64,000 nt of DNA, from NCBI GenBank assembly GCA_963837445.1, contig CAWINK010000003.1, positions 248,001 to 312,000 on the forward strand, written 5' to 3'. Position 1 is the stretch's first letter. The number at the start of each line of letters is the position of its first letter. Below the pieces are notes generated by a model. That model did no database searches and was not told the origin of the DNA. It saw only the letters and a list, made by a program, of their open reading frames with translations. Position numbers and translations under genes: made by a program. This document shows positions 50,452-58,905 of this stretch, piece by piece. The DNA is from JACVRW01 sp963837445 (GTDB taxonomy: Bacteria > Actinomycetota > Thermoleophilia > Solirubrobacterales > Thermoleophilaceae).

Positions 50452-51243
50452 CTATGCGCCGGCGGCTGCGCGCGGTCGCCCGGCGAGATAGCGCCGCTCG
50501 ATCTCCTCCGCCCGGCGGCCGGCGCCGGCGGTCTCGAACACGCGCGGACCGTCGAACGTGTCCACGCGGATGCGCGGCATCACCCGCGAAGGAAGATCCG
50601 GGGCCGGCCTGGCCGCCCCGTCGGGCCGCGTGCCGGCGGAGACGCGCCGGGCGGCGATCACCTTCCCGGCGGGGATGATCTCCACCACCGGCGTGCCGCG
50701 CATGCGGTCCTCGCGCACGTCCGCGGCGAAGGCGATCGCCTCGGGATAGAGCATTACGTGCCCGCGCACGACACCGATCCGCTGCATCGCGCTCGGGCGG
50801 GAGTGCTCGTCGCTCACGAGGTGCGCGCGCCAGCGTGCGAGCGGCTCCTGCCCAAGCCGAGCTCGAACGATCGCCTCGCTCGAGGCCCCGCCGGGGTCGG
50901 TGCGCACCGTCGCGGCCACCGCGGCATTGAGCGGCACCGAGAGGTCGAACTCGCGGTCACGCTCCCTGAACCAGCGCGGCCCCCACCAGTCCGGATCCCA
51001 GAGCACGAGGACGATGCCCGCGGTTGCCGCGAGCAGCGCCGGCGCGTAGAAAGCGCCTCGCGCTCCTTCGGGGGCGAGGTCCCCGATCCCCACGAGTAGC
51101 AGGCACAGCCCGAGTCCCGGCGCGAGTGTGATCGGCATCGACGGCAGCGCCGCGATGCGCGACCAGCCGCGCCAGCGGCCGGTCCAGCACAGCCACGAGA
51201 CCACCAGCAGCGCGATCCCGACGGCGATGGCAGCGGCCGGCAT
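50452..51243 (-). CDS. T7SS-locus membrane protein with PH-like cytoplasmic domain
   Basis: About 263 aa, ATG 51243. Three transmembrane helices at about 3-20, 38-57 and 65-82 (AIAVGIALLVVSWLCW, TLAPGLGLCLLLVGIGDLA, YAPALLAATAGIVLVLWD), then a 180-residue soluble domain whose C-terminal 100 residues are paralogous to the small protein encoded next. It is the only multi-pass membrane protein in the locus besides the two N-terminal helices of EccC, so it is the natural candidate for a channel or membrane-anchor part. It does not look like EccB, EccD or EccE. Confidence 0.62.
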   Translation of the reverse strand: MPAAAIAVGIALLVVSWLCWTGRWRGWSRIAALPSMPITLAPGLGLCLLLVGIGDLAPEGARGAFYAPALLAATAGIVLVLWDPDWWGPRWFRERDREFDLSVPLNAAVAATVRTDPGGASSEAIVRARLGQEPLARWRAHLVSDEHSRPSAMQRIGVVRGHVMLYPEAIAFAADVREDRMRGTPVVEIIPAGKVIAARRVSAGTRPDGAARPAPDLPSRVMPRIRVDTFDGPRVFETAGAGRRAEEIERRYLAGRPRAAAGA

Positions 51244-51252
51244 GCCAGCCTC

Positions 51253-52689
51253 TTACCAGGGCGCCACGCCGTCCCACGGCGTGACGGAGTCCACCTTGTC
51301 CCCGGTGTATTCGGCAGCTCCGCTGGTCCAGTCGGATACGTCGCTCGCCGCGCCCTCGCCCCAGTTCCAGGCGTCGTCGGCCGCGGTTCCGGCCCAGTCG
51401 ACCACGGTGTCGTTGAAATGATCGGCGATCCCGCCTGCCACGCCGCCGGCCACGACGCCGCCGACCACGCCGCCGATCACGGTGCCCACACCCGGGCAGA
51501 TCGCAGTGCCGATCGCGGCCCCGCCGACCGCGCCGCCCCATCCTCCAAGCGCCGCCGCGCCGCCCACCGTCGCGGTCTGCGCGGCCACGCGGCCCGTGCG
51601 CTCCTGGTTGTTGAGGTTCGGATTGTCGAGATCATTGAAGTACTGGCCCGCTCCGGCCGTGACGAAGGCCGCCCCGGCGCCGAGCCGCCCGAACAACTTC
51701 GCGCGGCTGGCCCACTGCGCGCGCGCAGCCGTATCCGGGACCGGCTGGGCCGGCGCCCAGACGCCGCGACGCATGTAGCCGCTCACCGAGGTGGTCCCTC
51801 CGCTCGGAGTGGAGCGCATGTAGGGCGCCACCCAGCGCGGCTGGCGCGCCCAGTAGCCAGGCTCATAGCGCATCCAGTTCTGGGCGGCGTAGCGGCTTGT
51901 CCACTCGGAGGTGCCGAACAGGACGCCTGACGAGAAGCCGGCGACGACCATGGCGCTCTCGCCGTCGTTGTAGCTCGAGTCCCACGGGTTGAACGGCTTC
52001 ACCGCCACGTCGTACACGAAGTCCCAGACCGCCTGCGCTCCCGAGGCCGTGGGAGCCCCGCCGAGCGTCGGTCCCATCGGAAGGCCGGTGGCTTCGAGCG
52101 TGCTCGCGGTCGCGCCGTCGGCGATCTTGACCGATTTCACCGCGTCGCTCGCCTCGCCCTGTGCCCAGCGCTCGATCCGGTCCGCGTCGGCCTGCTTGTC
52201 GGCGGCCAGCCCCTCGGCCGAGGCAGCGCGCGCCTCGGCGGCGTCGGCGGCCTGCGAGAACGGGTCGGCGAACGTGAGCGGCGTCGGGTTGAGGAGAGCC
52301 GTGCTGCGCGCGTTGATGGCCTCGGTGCGCGCAGCCGCGGCGCGCCGCTGCGCCTCGGCGGCCTCCTCGCGCGCCTCGCGCAGCCTGTCAGCGGCGTGCC
52401 GCACCTTGTCCTGCGCCTCCTCGATCCTGTCCGCCAGGTTGCCGAGCGCCGTGCCCGCCGTGTCGAGCGAGGTTTCGAGATAGGTCACCGCCTCGCCCGC
52501 GCGCGCGAGAGTCGTCGAGTAGGAGATCGATGCGACACCGCTCCATGCGGTGGGCGAAGCGGCCGCGATTGTGCTGCTCGCGCCGTCGAAGCCGTTCGAC
52601 AGCCCGCGCAGCCGTGACGCCGCCGCGCGCAGCGGCCCCGGCTCGCCCTCGGGCCAGGGCAGCCCCTGGAGGTCCGCCGGCTGGCTCAC
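51253..52689 (-). CDS. Large WXG-type putative T7SS substrate with glycine-zipper tail
   Basis: About 478 aa from GTG 52689 (overlap GTGA). Residues 1-115 form a WXG100-like helical hairpin: SRLRGLSNGFDGASSTIAAASPTAWSGVASISYSTTLARAGEAV, with the W-x-G turn in AWSGV, then a long coiled coil rich in Ala/Glu/Arg to about residue 190. The middle is Trp/Tyr-rich (WDFVYDVAVKPFNPWDSS..WARQPRWVAPYMRS). Residues 375-430 are a glycine zipper (GGWGGAVGGAAIGTAICPG..GGVVGGVVAGGVAGG) able to insert in membranes. The acidic Trp-rich tail ends TPWDGVAPW. The layout resembles LXG/WXG effector proteins; toxicity is inference and no immunity gene is obvious. Confidence 0.68.
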   Translation of the reverse strand: MSQPADLQGLPWPEGEPGPLRAAASRLRGLSNGFDGASSTIAAASPTAWSGVASISYSTTLARAGEAVTYLETSLDTAGTALGNLADRIEEAQDKVRHAADRLREAREEAAEAQRRAAAARTEAINARSTALLNPTPLTFADPFSQAADAAEARAASAEGLAADKQADADRIERWAQGEASDAVKSVKIADGATASTLEATGLPMGPTLGGAPTASGAQAVWDFVYDVAVKPFNPWDSSYNDGESAMVVAGFSSGVLFGTSEWTSRYAAQNWMRYEPGYWARQPRWVAPYMRSTPSGGTTSVSGYMRRGVWAPAQPVPDTAARAQWASRAKLFGRLGAGAAFVTAGAGQYFNDLDNPNLNNQERTGRVAAQTATVGGAAALGGWGGAVGGAAIGTAICPGVGTVIGGVVGGVVAGGVAGGIADHFNDTVVDWAGTAADDAWNWGEGAASDVSDWTSGAAEYTGDKVDSVTPWDGVAPW

Positions 52690-52991
52690 CGCGCCCCCGG
52701 TCGGCCGGTCGAGGAGGGCATCGCCTCCTGGTCCACCTGCTCGTAGACGGCCGCGGCGGACTCGACGTTCGAGCCGAGCGCGCCGACCCCGTCGCCGATC
52801 GCCGCCGCGCCGGCCTCCACCGCGCCGCCAAACGCCGCGCTCGCGCCGCTCGTCTCCGGCGGCGCCGCGCCGGCTACGCCGGAGAGCGCCGCCCTCACCT
52901 CGCCGGCCAGCGCCATCAGCTGGCTACCGGCCATGCGGGCGGTGCCTCCCGCCGATCGGAGGCTGCCGGGATCGACCCTGATCTCAGCCAT
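52686..52991 (-). CDS. EspC-like (DUF2580) T7SS target protein
   Basis: About 101 aa, ATG 52991. Small helical-hairpin protein: IRVDPGSLRSAGGTARMAGSQLMALAGEVRAAL, a Gly/Ala/Pro turn (AGAAPPETSG), then VEAGAAAIGDGVGALGSNVESAAAVYEQVDQEA. The second helix with AAxxYxxxDxxA matches ESX-1 EspC-type targets, and Y83-E-Q-V-D87 is the YxxxD/E general T7SS export signal. It probably pairs with the WXG domain of the adjacent large protein, with which it overlaps by 4 bases. Confidence 0.82.
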   Translation of the reverse strand: MAEIRVDPGSLRSAGGTARMAGSQLMALAGEVRAALSGVAGAAPPETSGASAAFGGAVEAGAAAIGDGVGALGSNVESAAAVYEQVDQEAMPSSTGRPGAR

Positions 52992-53020
52992 CGGGCCCTA
53001 ACCTCGCCTAACGGTGGCGG

Positions 53021-53314
53021 CTACCGGCCGCCGAAGGAGGACGCGATGCTGGTCTCGGTCTGCTCGTAGTTGGCGCCGGCCTGCTGGGTCAGCTGCGAGA
53101 TCCCGTGGAGGGCCTCCTGGATGCCCTGAGAGGAGCGCTGCCACTCCGCCCACAGCTCCTGGAAGCGCGCCTGCGCGACGCCCTGCCACTCGCTCTGGAG
53201 CGGCGCCACCTGTCCTGCCAGCTGGGACAGGGTCGACTCGATGTTGGCCGCCCCAGAGTTCAACTGGCTCGCGACGGACTGAAGTTGCTCGGGAGTGACA
53301 GCGATGTTCGGCAT
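53021..53314 (-). CDS. WXG100 (ESAT-6-like) protein
   Basis: About 97 aa from ATG 53314, preceded by GAGAGG. Textbook WXG100: helix 1 MPNIAVTPEQLQSVASQLNSG, the W43-Q44-G45 turn in SEWQGVAQ, helix 2 with FQELWAEWQRSSQGIQEALHGISQLTQQAGANYEQTE, and the YxxxE export signal Y83-E87. Exported as a homodimer or heterodimer by EccC-type ATPases. First gene of the minus-strand arm, back-to-back with eccC. Confidence 0.95.
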   Translation of the reverse strand: MPNIAVTPEQLQSVASQLNSGAANIESTLSQLAGQVAPLQSEWQGVAQARFQELWAEWQRSSQGIQEALHGISQLTQQAGANYEQTETSIASSFGGR

Positions 53315-53371
53315 GGGAAACCTCTCCGTGACCGGGGAAATACGGGAAGAAATCGTCCTTTGAGGTCTATT

Positions 53372-53391
53372 GGTTCCCAGAGCGGGGAACC
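53372..53391. promoter_or_regulatory. Inverted repeat in the divergent T7SS promoter region
   Basis: GGTTCCC (53372-53378) and GGGAACC (53385-53391) are perfect inverted copies, 6 bases apart. They lie in the 90-base gap between the WXG100 start (53314) and eccC start (53405), and a related GGGAAACC occurs at 53315-53322. This is a good candidate operator controlling both arms. No regulator is encoded in the locus. Confidence 0.45.
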
Positions 53392-53404
53392 CAGTAACCA
53401 CAGG

Positions 53405-56400
53405 ATGTCCCAGGCGACCACCTTCCACAGGCCCCCGCGAGACTGGCCCGCTCAGGTGCCGAGCACCCCTGCACGCATCGGCGCGCCGCCCATCGTGCCC
53501 GTGCCGCCGCACATGGGCGTGATCCAGACGCTGTTCCCGGTGGTGGGCGGCGTGGGACTGCTCGGCTTCGCGATCGCGTTCGGCAACAGCCTCTTCCTGT
53601 ACATCGCCGGCGTGATGATCGTGCTGATGCTGGGCTTCTCGATTGCGATGCGGTGGTCCCAGCGCCGCGGGGTGCGCAAGCGCGCCGCGGCCGATGCCAG
53701 GCGCTACGCCACCTATCTGCGCGAGCGCGACGACGAGCTTGCCGAGGCCGGCGAGCTCCAGCGTCGCGCCCTCACCCGCCTCTATCCCGATCCCGGGAAG
53801 CTCTGGACGGCCGTGCTGAAGCGCCGCGGTGTGTGGGAGCGGAGGCCCGACCACCCCGACTTCATGCACGTCCGCCTTGGCCGCGGCAACATCCCACTCG
53901 ACCGGGCCGTGGAGCTCGAGCTCGGCCTCAACCCACTCACCGAGTACCAGTCGCAGCCGCTCCAGGAGGCGCGCCGGCTAGTGGAGCGCCGCGGCACGCT
54001 GCGGAGCGAGCCGGTCGTGGACGACTTCAGCGACGTGGGCGTGCTGGCGGTCACCGGGGACCGTGCGCGCACGCGCGGCTTCGCGCGCGCGCTGATGACT
54101 CAGCTCGCGGCCTTCCGGGCTCCGCGCGACCTGCGTCTCGCCACCTGCTTCGACGCGGCGGACTCCGGCGAGTGGGACTGGGGCAAGTGGCTGCCGCACC
54201 AGCGCGCCGAGCCGCACAGCCCGGGCGGCGCCGACCTGCCTGTCCTGGCCTTCGCGCGCACGCCGCTGGAGCTCGACGCCCTGCTCGAGGCCGAGCTGCG
54301 CCCGCGGCTCGAGCAGCTTCGCCGCATGGCGGAGTCCGGAATCGCCGGCCGCGACGTGCAGATGAGCGCGCACAAGCTCGTGCTTGTGGTGGACGGCTGG
54401 CGGCCCGACCACTACGCCGCGGAGCTCCCCTCGTTCCGCCATCTGCTCGCGACCGCTCGCGAGCTGGAGGCGCTCGTCGTCCTGCTCACGGACCAGCGCG
54501 AGCTAGAGCCACCGGAGGCCGGCGCACGCCTGTCGGTGCCCGCGCACGGAAGCGCGTCGTTCGAGCGTGCCGGCCCGAACGCCCCGCGGGTCGAGCGAAT
54601 CGCGCTCGACCAGGTCGATACGGGCACCGCTGAGGCGATCGCCCGGGCGCTCACCCCGCTTCGCCTGGAAGAGGGAGGCGGTGGCGCGCGCGGGCTCGCG
54701 GCGGACGTCAGGCTCGTGGACCTGCTCGGGCTTCCGTCCGCGGCGGCGCTGGACCCAGCCCGGTCGCAGGCACCGCGCCCGCGATCGCAGACCCTTCGGG
54801 CCGCGATCGGCGTGCAGGCGGACGGGGAGCTGCTGGAGCTGGACTTAAAGCAGGCGGCCGAGGGTGGGATGGGGCCTCACGGCATCCTGGTCGGGGCAAC
54901 CGGATCGGGCAAGAGCGAGCTGCTGCGGACGCTGGTCGCGGGGCTCGCGGCCAACCACGACCCGGAGTCGCTCGCCTTCGTGCTCGTGGACTACAAGGGC
55001 GGCGCCGCGTTCGCCGAGCTCGCCCGCCTGCCGCACACCGCGGGCCTGATCACGAACCTCCAGAGCGACCTGACGCTCGTGGACCGCATGCGCGACGCGC
55101 TCGTCGGCGAGCAGGAGCGCCGCCAGAGCCTGCTGCGGCGGGCGGGCGACCTGGACGACATCGTGGCTTACCGCGCCCGCCGAGAGGGCGACAGCTCGCT
55201 GCCGCCCATGCCGAACCTGCTCGTGATAGTCGACGAGTTCGCCGAGCTCCTGGCAGCGCGGCCGGAGTTCATCGACCTGTTCGTCTCGCTCGGCCGGGTG
55301 GGCCGCAGCCTCGGGATCCACCTTCTGCTGTCCTCTCAGCGGCTGGACGAGGGGCGGCTGCGCGGGCTCGAGAGCCATCTCCGCTACCGCATCTGCCTGC
55401 GCACCTACTCGGCCACCGAGTCGAAGATCGTGATCGGGACCCCGGATGCGTACCTGCTGCCGTCGGTGCCCGGGATGGGCTTCCTGAAGGTCGACACCGA
55501 GGTCTACACCCAGTTCCGGGCCGCCCTCGCCACGAGCCCCCATCGCGAGCCCGAGGAAGAGGCGGCCGTGCCCGCCGTGGACGTGCTCGCGTTCGAGGCG
55601 GGCGCCGCCGGGGCGCTTGCGGGCGCGCGCGCGGGCGGTCGCGGCGAGCCGGCCACGTCGCAGTCGGGCACGTCCACGGACCTCGAGGTGCTGGTGGAGC
55701 GACTTGCGCGTGGCACAAAGGACGCTCCGCCGGTGCACCAGGTGTGGCTGCCTCCGCTCGAGCCCGAGCGCGCGCTCGCCGAGATCGCGACCGAGGACCC
55801 ATGGTGGAGCGCGGAGCGCGCGCGAGACGGGCTCGAGCTTCCGGTCGGCATGCTCGACCTGCCGACCCAGCAGCGGATCGAGCCGCATCTGCTTGACCTG
55901 TCGGGGACCGGCGGACACGTGGCTGTGGTCGGCGCACCTCGCACCGGCAAGAGCACGCTGCTCCGCACGATCATGGCGTCCGCGATCCGGCGCTATACGC
56001 CGGACCAGGTGCGCTTCTACGCCGTGGACCTCGGCGGCGGCGGGCTGTTCGCCCTTGATGGCGCGCCGCACGTGGGCGGCGTGACCGGCAAGCTCGACCG
56101 CGACGCGGTCGAGCGCGTGGTGCACCAGCTTCGCGGGGAGATCGAGGACCGCGAGGCGGCGTTCGCTCGCCTGCGGGTCGAGTCGATGGCTCAGATCCGC
56201 TCGATGCGCGCCGCGGGTGAGCTCGACGGTGACGAAGGCGAGTTGGCCGACGTGTTCCTGGTGATCGACGGCTGGGCGGCGTTCAAGAGCGAGTTCCTCG
56301 ATCTCGACCGTGAGGTCGAACGCATCGCCGCCAGCGGGTTGAGCTACGGCGTGCACGTGATGGTGACCGCGAACCGCTGGGCGGACATGCGCTCGGCCCT

Positions 56401-57424
56401 GCTCGACAACTTCGGCACCCGTCTCGAGCTGCGGCTGAACGACCCGATCGACTCGGACGTGTCGCGCGCCGCCGCGTCGTCGGTGCCTGCCGGCGTGCCC
56501 GGGCGCGGCATCACCTCCGCCGGCACGCATTTCCAGGCCGCGCTGCCGCGCTTCGACGGCGAGTCAACGAGCGAGGGCCTGAGCGATGCCGTGAACCGGA
56601 TGGCGGAGGAGGCCGCCAGCCACTGGCGCCGCCCCGCCGCCGAGCCGATCCGCCTCCTGCCGCGCGAGCTCGACCCGTCCGATCTGCCCGCGCCGAGCAG
56701 CGACGCGATCGCGATCGGCATAGAGGAGCGCCGGCTCGAGCCCGTGCTGCTCGACCCGGTGGGCGGCGACCCGCACCTGCTCGTCTTCGGCGACGCCGAG
56801 ACGGGCAAGTCGTCGCTACTGCGCCTGCTCGCCCGCGGAATCGCGGCCACCAGCGAGCCAGGGGAGGCCCAGATCGTGCTCGTGGACGTCCGCCGTTCCC
56901 TGGCCGATCTCGCCGATCTGCCGCATGTGCGCGACCACGCCTTCTCCCCGCCGGCCCTGGCGAAGGTGATCGAGGAGCTGCGCCGAGAGCTCGAGCCGCG
57001 CGTACCCGGGGCCGCCGGGGAGCCGGCGGAGAGCGGCCCGCGCATCTACCTGCTCTTCGACGACTACGACCTCTCGAGCGGACCCGCGAGCACGCCGCTT
57101 GCGCCGCTTCACGACCTGCTGCCGCTCGGGCGCGAGCTCGGCCTGCACGTGGTGCTCACGCGTCGTGTGGCAGGTAGCGCGCGCGGCGCTTACGAGGCGG
57201 GCTTCCAACGCGTGCGCGAGCTCGGGTCGCCGGGTCTGATCATGAGTGGCGACGCCACGGAGGGTCCGCTCGTGGGCAGCGAAAAGGCGCGCTCCCTTCC
57301 GCCCGGGCGCGGGTTGTTCGTGCGCCGCGGGCGTGCACCCGTCGTGGTGCAGACGGCTTTCGCCGCACCCACATCGGTCGAGGCGTATCCGGCCGCGGCG
57401 AAGTCGAGAGTTGAAAATCGGTAA
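53405..57424 (+). CDS. eccC: EccC-type FtsK/SpoIIIE ATPase of a type VII secretion system
   Basis: About 1339 aa from ATG 53405. Two membrane helices at about 38-78 (IQTLFPVVGGVGLLGFAIAFGNSLFLYIAGVMIVLMLGF). A DUF-type stalk domain follows, then three FtsK/SpoIIIE ATPase domains. Domain 1: Walker A GATGSGKSELLRT near 497, Walker B NLLVIVDEFAEL, canonical. Domain 2: GAPRTGKSTLLRT near 842 and VFLVIDGWAAF (no Glu). Domain 3: GDAETGKSSLLRL near 1129 and IYLLFDDYD. The single-chain, three-ATPase form is usual for EccC/YukBA; only the first domain keeps a full catalytic set, as in known EccC. It drives export of WXG100 substrates. Followed 19 bases later by the YukD-MinD fusion. Confidence 0.95.
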   Translation: MSQATTFHRPPRDWPAQVPSTPARIGAPPIVPVPPHMGVIQTLFPVVGGVGLLGFAIAFGNSLFLYIAGVMIVLMLGFSIAMRWSQRRGVRKRAAADARRYATYLRERDDELAEAGELQRRALTRLYPDPGKLWTAVLKRRGVWERRPDHPDFMHVRLGRGNIPLDRAVELELGLNPLTEYQSQPLQEARRLVERRGTLRSEPVVDDFSDVGVLAVTGDRARTRGFARALMTQLAAFRAPRDLRLATCFDAADSGEWDWGKWLPHQRAEPHSPGGADLPVLAFARTPLELDALLEAELRPRLEQLRRMAESGIAGRDVQMSAHKLVLVVDGWRPDHYAAELPSFRHLLATARELEALVVLLTDQRELEPPEAGARLSVPAHGSASFERAGPNAPRVERIALDQVDTGTAEAIARALTPLRLEEGGGGARGLAADVRLVDLLGLPSAAALDPARSQAPRPRSQTLRAAIGVQADGELLELDLKQAAEGGMGPHGILVGATGSGKSELLRTLVAGLAANHDPESLAFVLVDYKGGAAFAELARLPHTAGLITNLQSDLTLVDRMRDALVGEQERRQSLLRRAGDLDDIVAYRARREGDSSLPPMPNLLVIVDEFAELLAARPEFIDLFVSLGRVGRSLGIHLLLSSQRLDEGRLRGLESHLRYRICLRTYSATESKIVIGTPDAYLLPSVPGMGFLKVDTEVYTQFRAALATSPHREPEEEAAVPAVDVLAFEAGAAGALAGARAGGRGEPATSQSGTSTDLEVLVERLARGTKDAPPVHQVWLPPLEPERALAEIATEDPWWSAERARDGLELPVGMLDLPTQQRIEPHLLDLSGTGGHVAVVGAPRTGKSTLLRTIMASAIRRYTPDQVRFYAVDLGGGGLFALDGAPHVGGVTGKLDRDAVERVVHQLRGEIEDREAAFARLRVESMAQIRSMRAAGELDGDEGELADVFLVIDGWAAFKSEFLDLDREVERIAASGLSYGVHVMVTANRWADMRSALLDNFGTRLELRLNDPIDSDVSRAAASSVPAGVPGRGITSAGTHFQAALPRFDGESTSEGLSDAVNRMAEEAASHWRRPAAEPIRLLPRELDPSDLPAPSSDAIAIGIEERRLEPVLLDPVGGDPHLLVFGDAETGKSSLLRLLARGIAATSEPGEAQIVLVDVRRSLADLADLPHVRDHAFSPPALAKVIEELRRELEPRVPGAAGEPAESGPRIYLLFDDYDLSSGPASTPLAPLHDLLPLGRELGLHVVLTRRVAGSARGAYEAGFQRVRELGSPGLIMSGDATEGPLVGSEKARSLPPGRGLFVRRGRAPVVVQTAFAAPTSVEAYPAAAKSRVENR

Positions 57425-57443
57425 TCGGGGCAAGGAGGCCTTC

Positions 57444-58781
57444 ATGACCACGACCACCAAGACCTGCGCGGTCACGATCGCGGGCCCCGACCGGCGCGTG
57501 GACCTCGTCGTGTCCACGGAGACTCCGATCTCGGAGCTGATACCGACGTTCGTGGACATGAGCACCGAGGACCCGCCGAACCCGGAGGCAGCCCAGCCGG
57601 TGTGGTCGGTGGCCCCGCCCGGCCAGCAGCCGCTGCCGCTCGACAAGACGCTCCGCGATGCCGGCATCGCCGACGGTGACGTGCTGACGCTTACCGAGGT
57701 GCGCCCGCAGGCGAAGGCGCCGCCGCGCCCCGCCGAGCAGAGAAAGCCGCGCCCGAAGCACGGGCCGATGTCCGAGCGGATGAACACGCTGCTGCCCACG
57801 CGCCTCGACCTGCCCGGCCGTGTCTCGCTGGCCACGAAGGCCTTCTTCGGCCACGAGGAGGGGCCGGCCGTGATCGAGTCGGCGCCGCCGCCGGTGGAGT
57901 CAGCGCAGGCGCGCCTCTCGCGGCCGGAGCAGCGCGGGCCGATCAACCGCGCACGGCTCGCGTGGAGAGAGAGCGACTACCTCGGGCGCCTCGACCGTCG
58001 GATCGCCGAGCCGCGGCTCACACGCTGCGTGACCGTTGCCGTGGTGTCCCCGAAGGGCGGCGTCGGAAAGACCACCACCACCGCGCTGCTCGGCTCGCTC
58101 CTGGCGGGCGTGCGCCGCGACCGCATCGTCGCCGTGGACACGAATCCCGACTACGGCTCCCTCGGTCGCGCCCTCACACCGGATCACAGCGTGTACGTGG
58201 ATGACCTGATCGACGTGCTCGACCGGCCCGATCTGAGCGCCACGGCGCTCGACGGGCATCTGGGCCGCGCCTCCGATGGCCTGATGGTCCTCCCGGCGCC
58301 GACCCACCCGGCACGCATGGCCGCGCTCGACGAGGAGGCATACACGAACGTCATCGAGCAGCTCAAGTCGCTCGTCGGGATCCTCGTGCTCGACTGCGGC
58401 ACGGGCCTCCAGGAGCCCGCCGCCCGCGCCGCCCTGAACTGTGCCGACCAGCTGCTGCTGATCTCGGACGCCCACCCGTCCACGGCGTCGCTCGTGGCCG
58501 AGGCAGCCGAGCCGCTCCAGCAGGTGGGCCCACCGATCACGATCGTGGTGAACAAGCTGCCGCGCTCAAGCCGCGAGATGACCATCGACCTGGGCGCGTT
58601 CGACGAGCTCGTGCCGGAGGCGCGCGGCCTGCTCACGGTGCGCGAGGAACCGCAGGCCGCGGCGCGCGTGGCCCGCGGCGAGTTCCAGTGGCGCGACGCC
58701 CCGGACTCGTGGAAGCAGTCGATCCGCGAGATCGCGGTCGGCCTCGCGTCCGACTGGCCGGAGCTCGGGCTGGCGCGCTAG
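57444..58781 (+). CDS. Ubiquitin-like (YukD/EccD-N) domain fused to a MinD/ParA-type ATPase
   Basis: About 445 aa; ATG 57444 with AAGGAGG at 57432-57438. Residues 1-90: TKTCAVTIAGPDRRVDLVVSTETPISELIPTFVDM..GQQPLPLDKTLRDAGIADGDVLTLTEV, the ubiquitin-like domain found as YukD/EsaB or at the N-terminus of EccD. A Pro-rich linker follows (about 90-185). Residues 190-445: MinD ATPase with deviant Walker A VVSPKGGVGKTTTT near 200-213, Switch-like VDTNPDYGSLGRAL, ILVLDCGTGLQ. No EccD transmembrane helices follow. In mycobacteria MinD-type domains occur in EspI beside separate EccD; here they are one soluble protein. It may couple ATP state to the secretion ATPase. Confidence 0.86.
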   Translation: MTTTTKTCAVTIAGPDRRVDLVVSTETPISELIPTFVDMSTEDPPNPEAAQPVWSVAPPGQQPLPLDKTLRDAGIADGDVLTLTEVRPQAKAPPRPAEQRKPRPKHGPMSERMNTLLPTRLDLPGRVSLATKAFFGHEEGPAVIESAPPPVESAQARLSRPEQRGPINRARLAWRESDYLGRLDRRIAEPRLTRCVTVAVVSPKGGVGKTTTTALLGSLLAGVRRDRIVAVDTNPDYGSLGRALTPDHSVYVDDLIDVLDRPDLSATALDGHLGRASDGLMVLPAPTHPARMAALDEEAYTNVIEQLKSLVGILVLDCGTGLQEPAARAALNCADQLLLISDAHPSTASLVAEAAEPLQQVGPPITIVVNKLPRSSREMTIDLGAFDELVPEARGLLTVREEPQAAARVARGEFQWRDAPDSWKQSIREIAVGLASDWPELGLAR

Positions 58782-58809
58782 CCCCGCGTCCCTATCATCT
58801 TCACCGCTT

Positions 58810-58898
58810 GGAGGGGTGCCGGAGCGGTTGAACGGGGCGGTCTCGAAAACCGTTGACGGCGGTAACGTCGTCCGAGAGTTCGAATCTCTCCCCCTCCG
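58810..58898 (+). tRNA. tRNA-Ser(CGA)
   Basis: Acceptor stem GGAGGGG (58810-58816) pairs with CCCCTCC (58891-58897), discriminator G. The anticodon arm is GCGGT-CTCGAAA-ACCGT, anticodon CGA reading UCG. A long variable arm (about TGACGGCGGTAACGTCGTCC) marks a class II tRNA, and the T arm is GAGAG-TTCGAAT-CTCTC. CCA is not encoded. It closes the T7SS-like locus on the right; no integrase or attachment duplicate is visible. Confidence 0.95.
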
Positions 58899-58905
58899 CC
58901 TAGGT

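Noticed and set aside
58782..58905. tRNA-Ser as integration site of a genomic island carrying the T7SS-like locus
   Set aside because: No integrase, no second copy of the tRNA 3' end, and base composition across the locus matches its neighbours.
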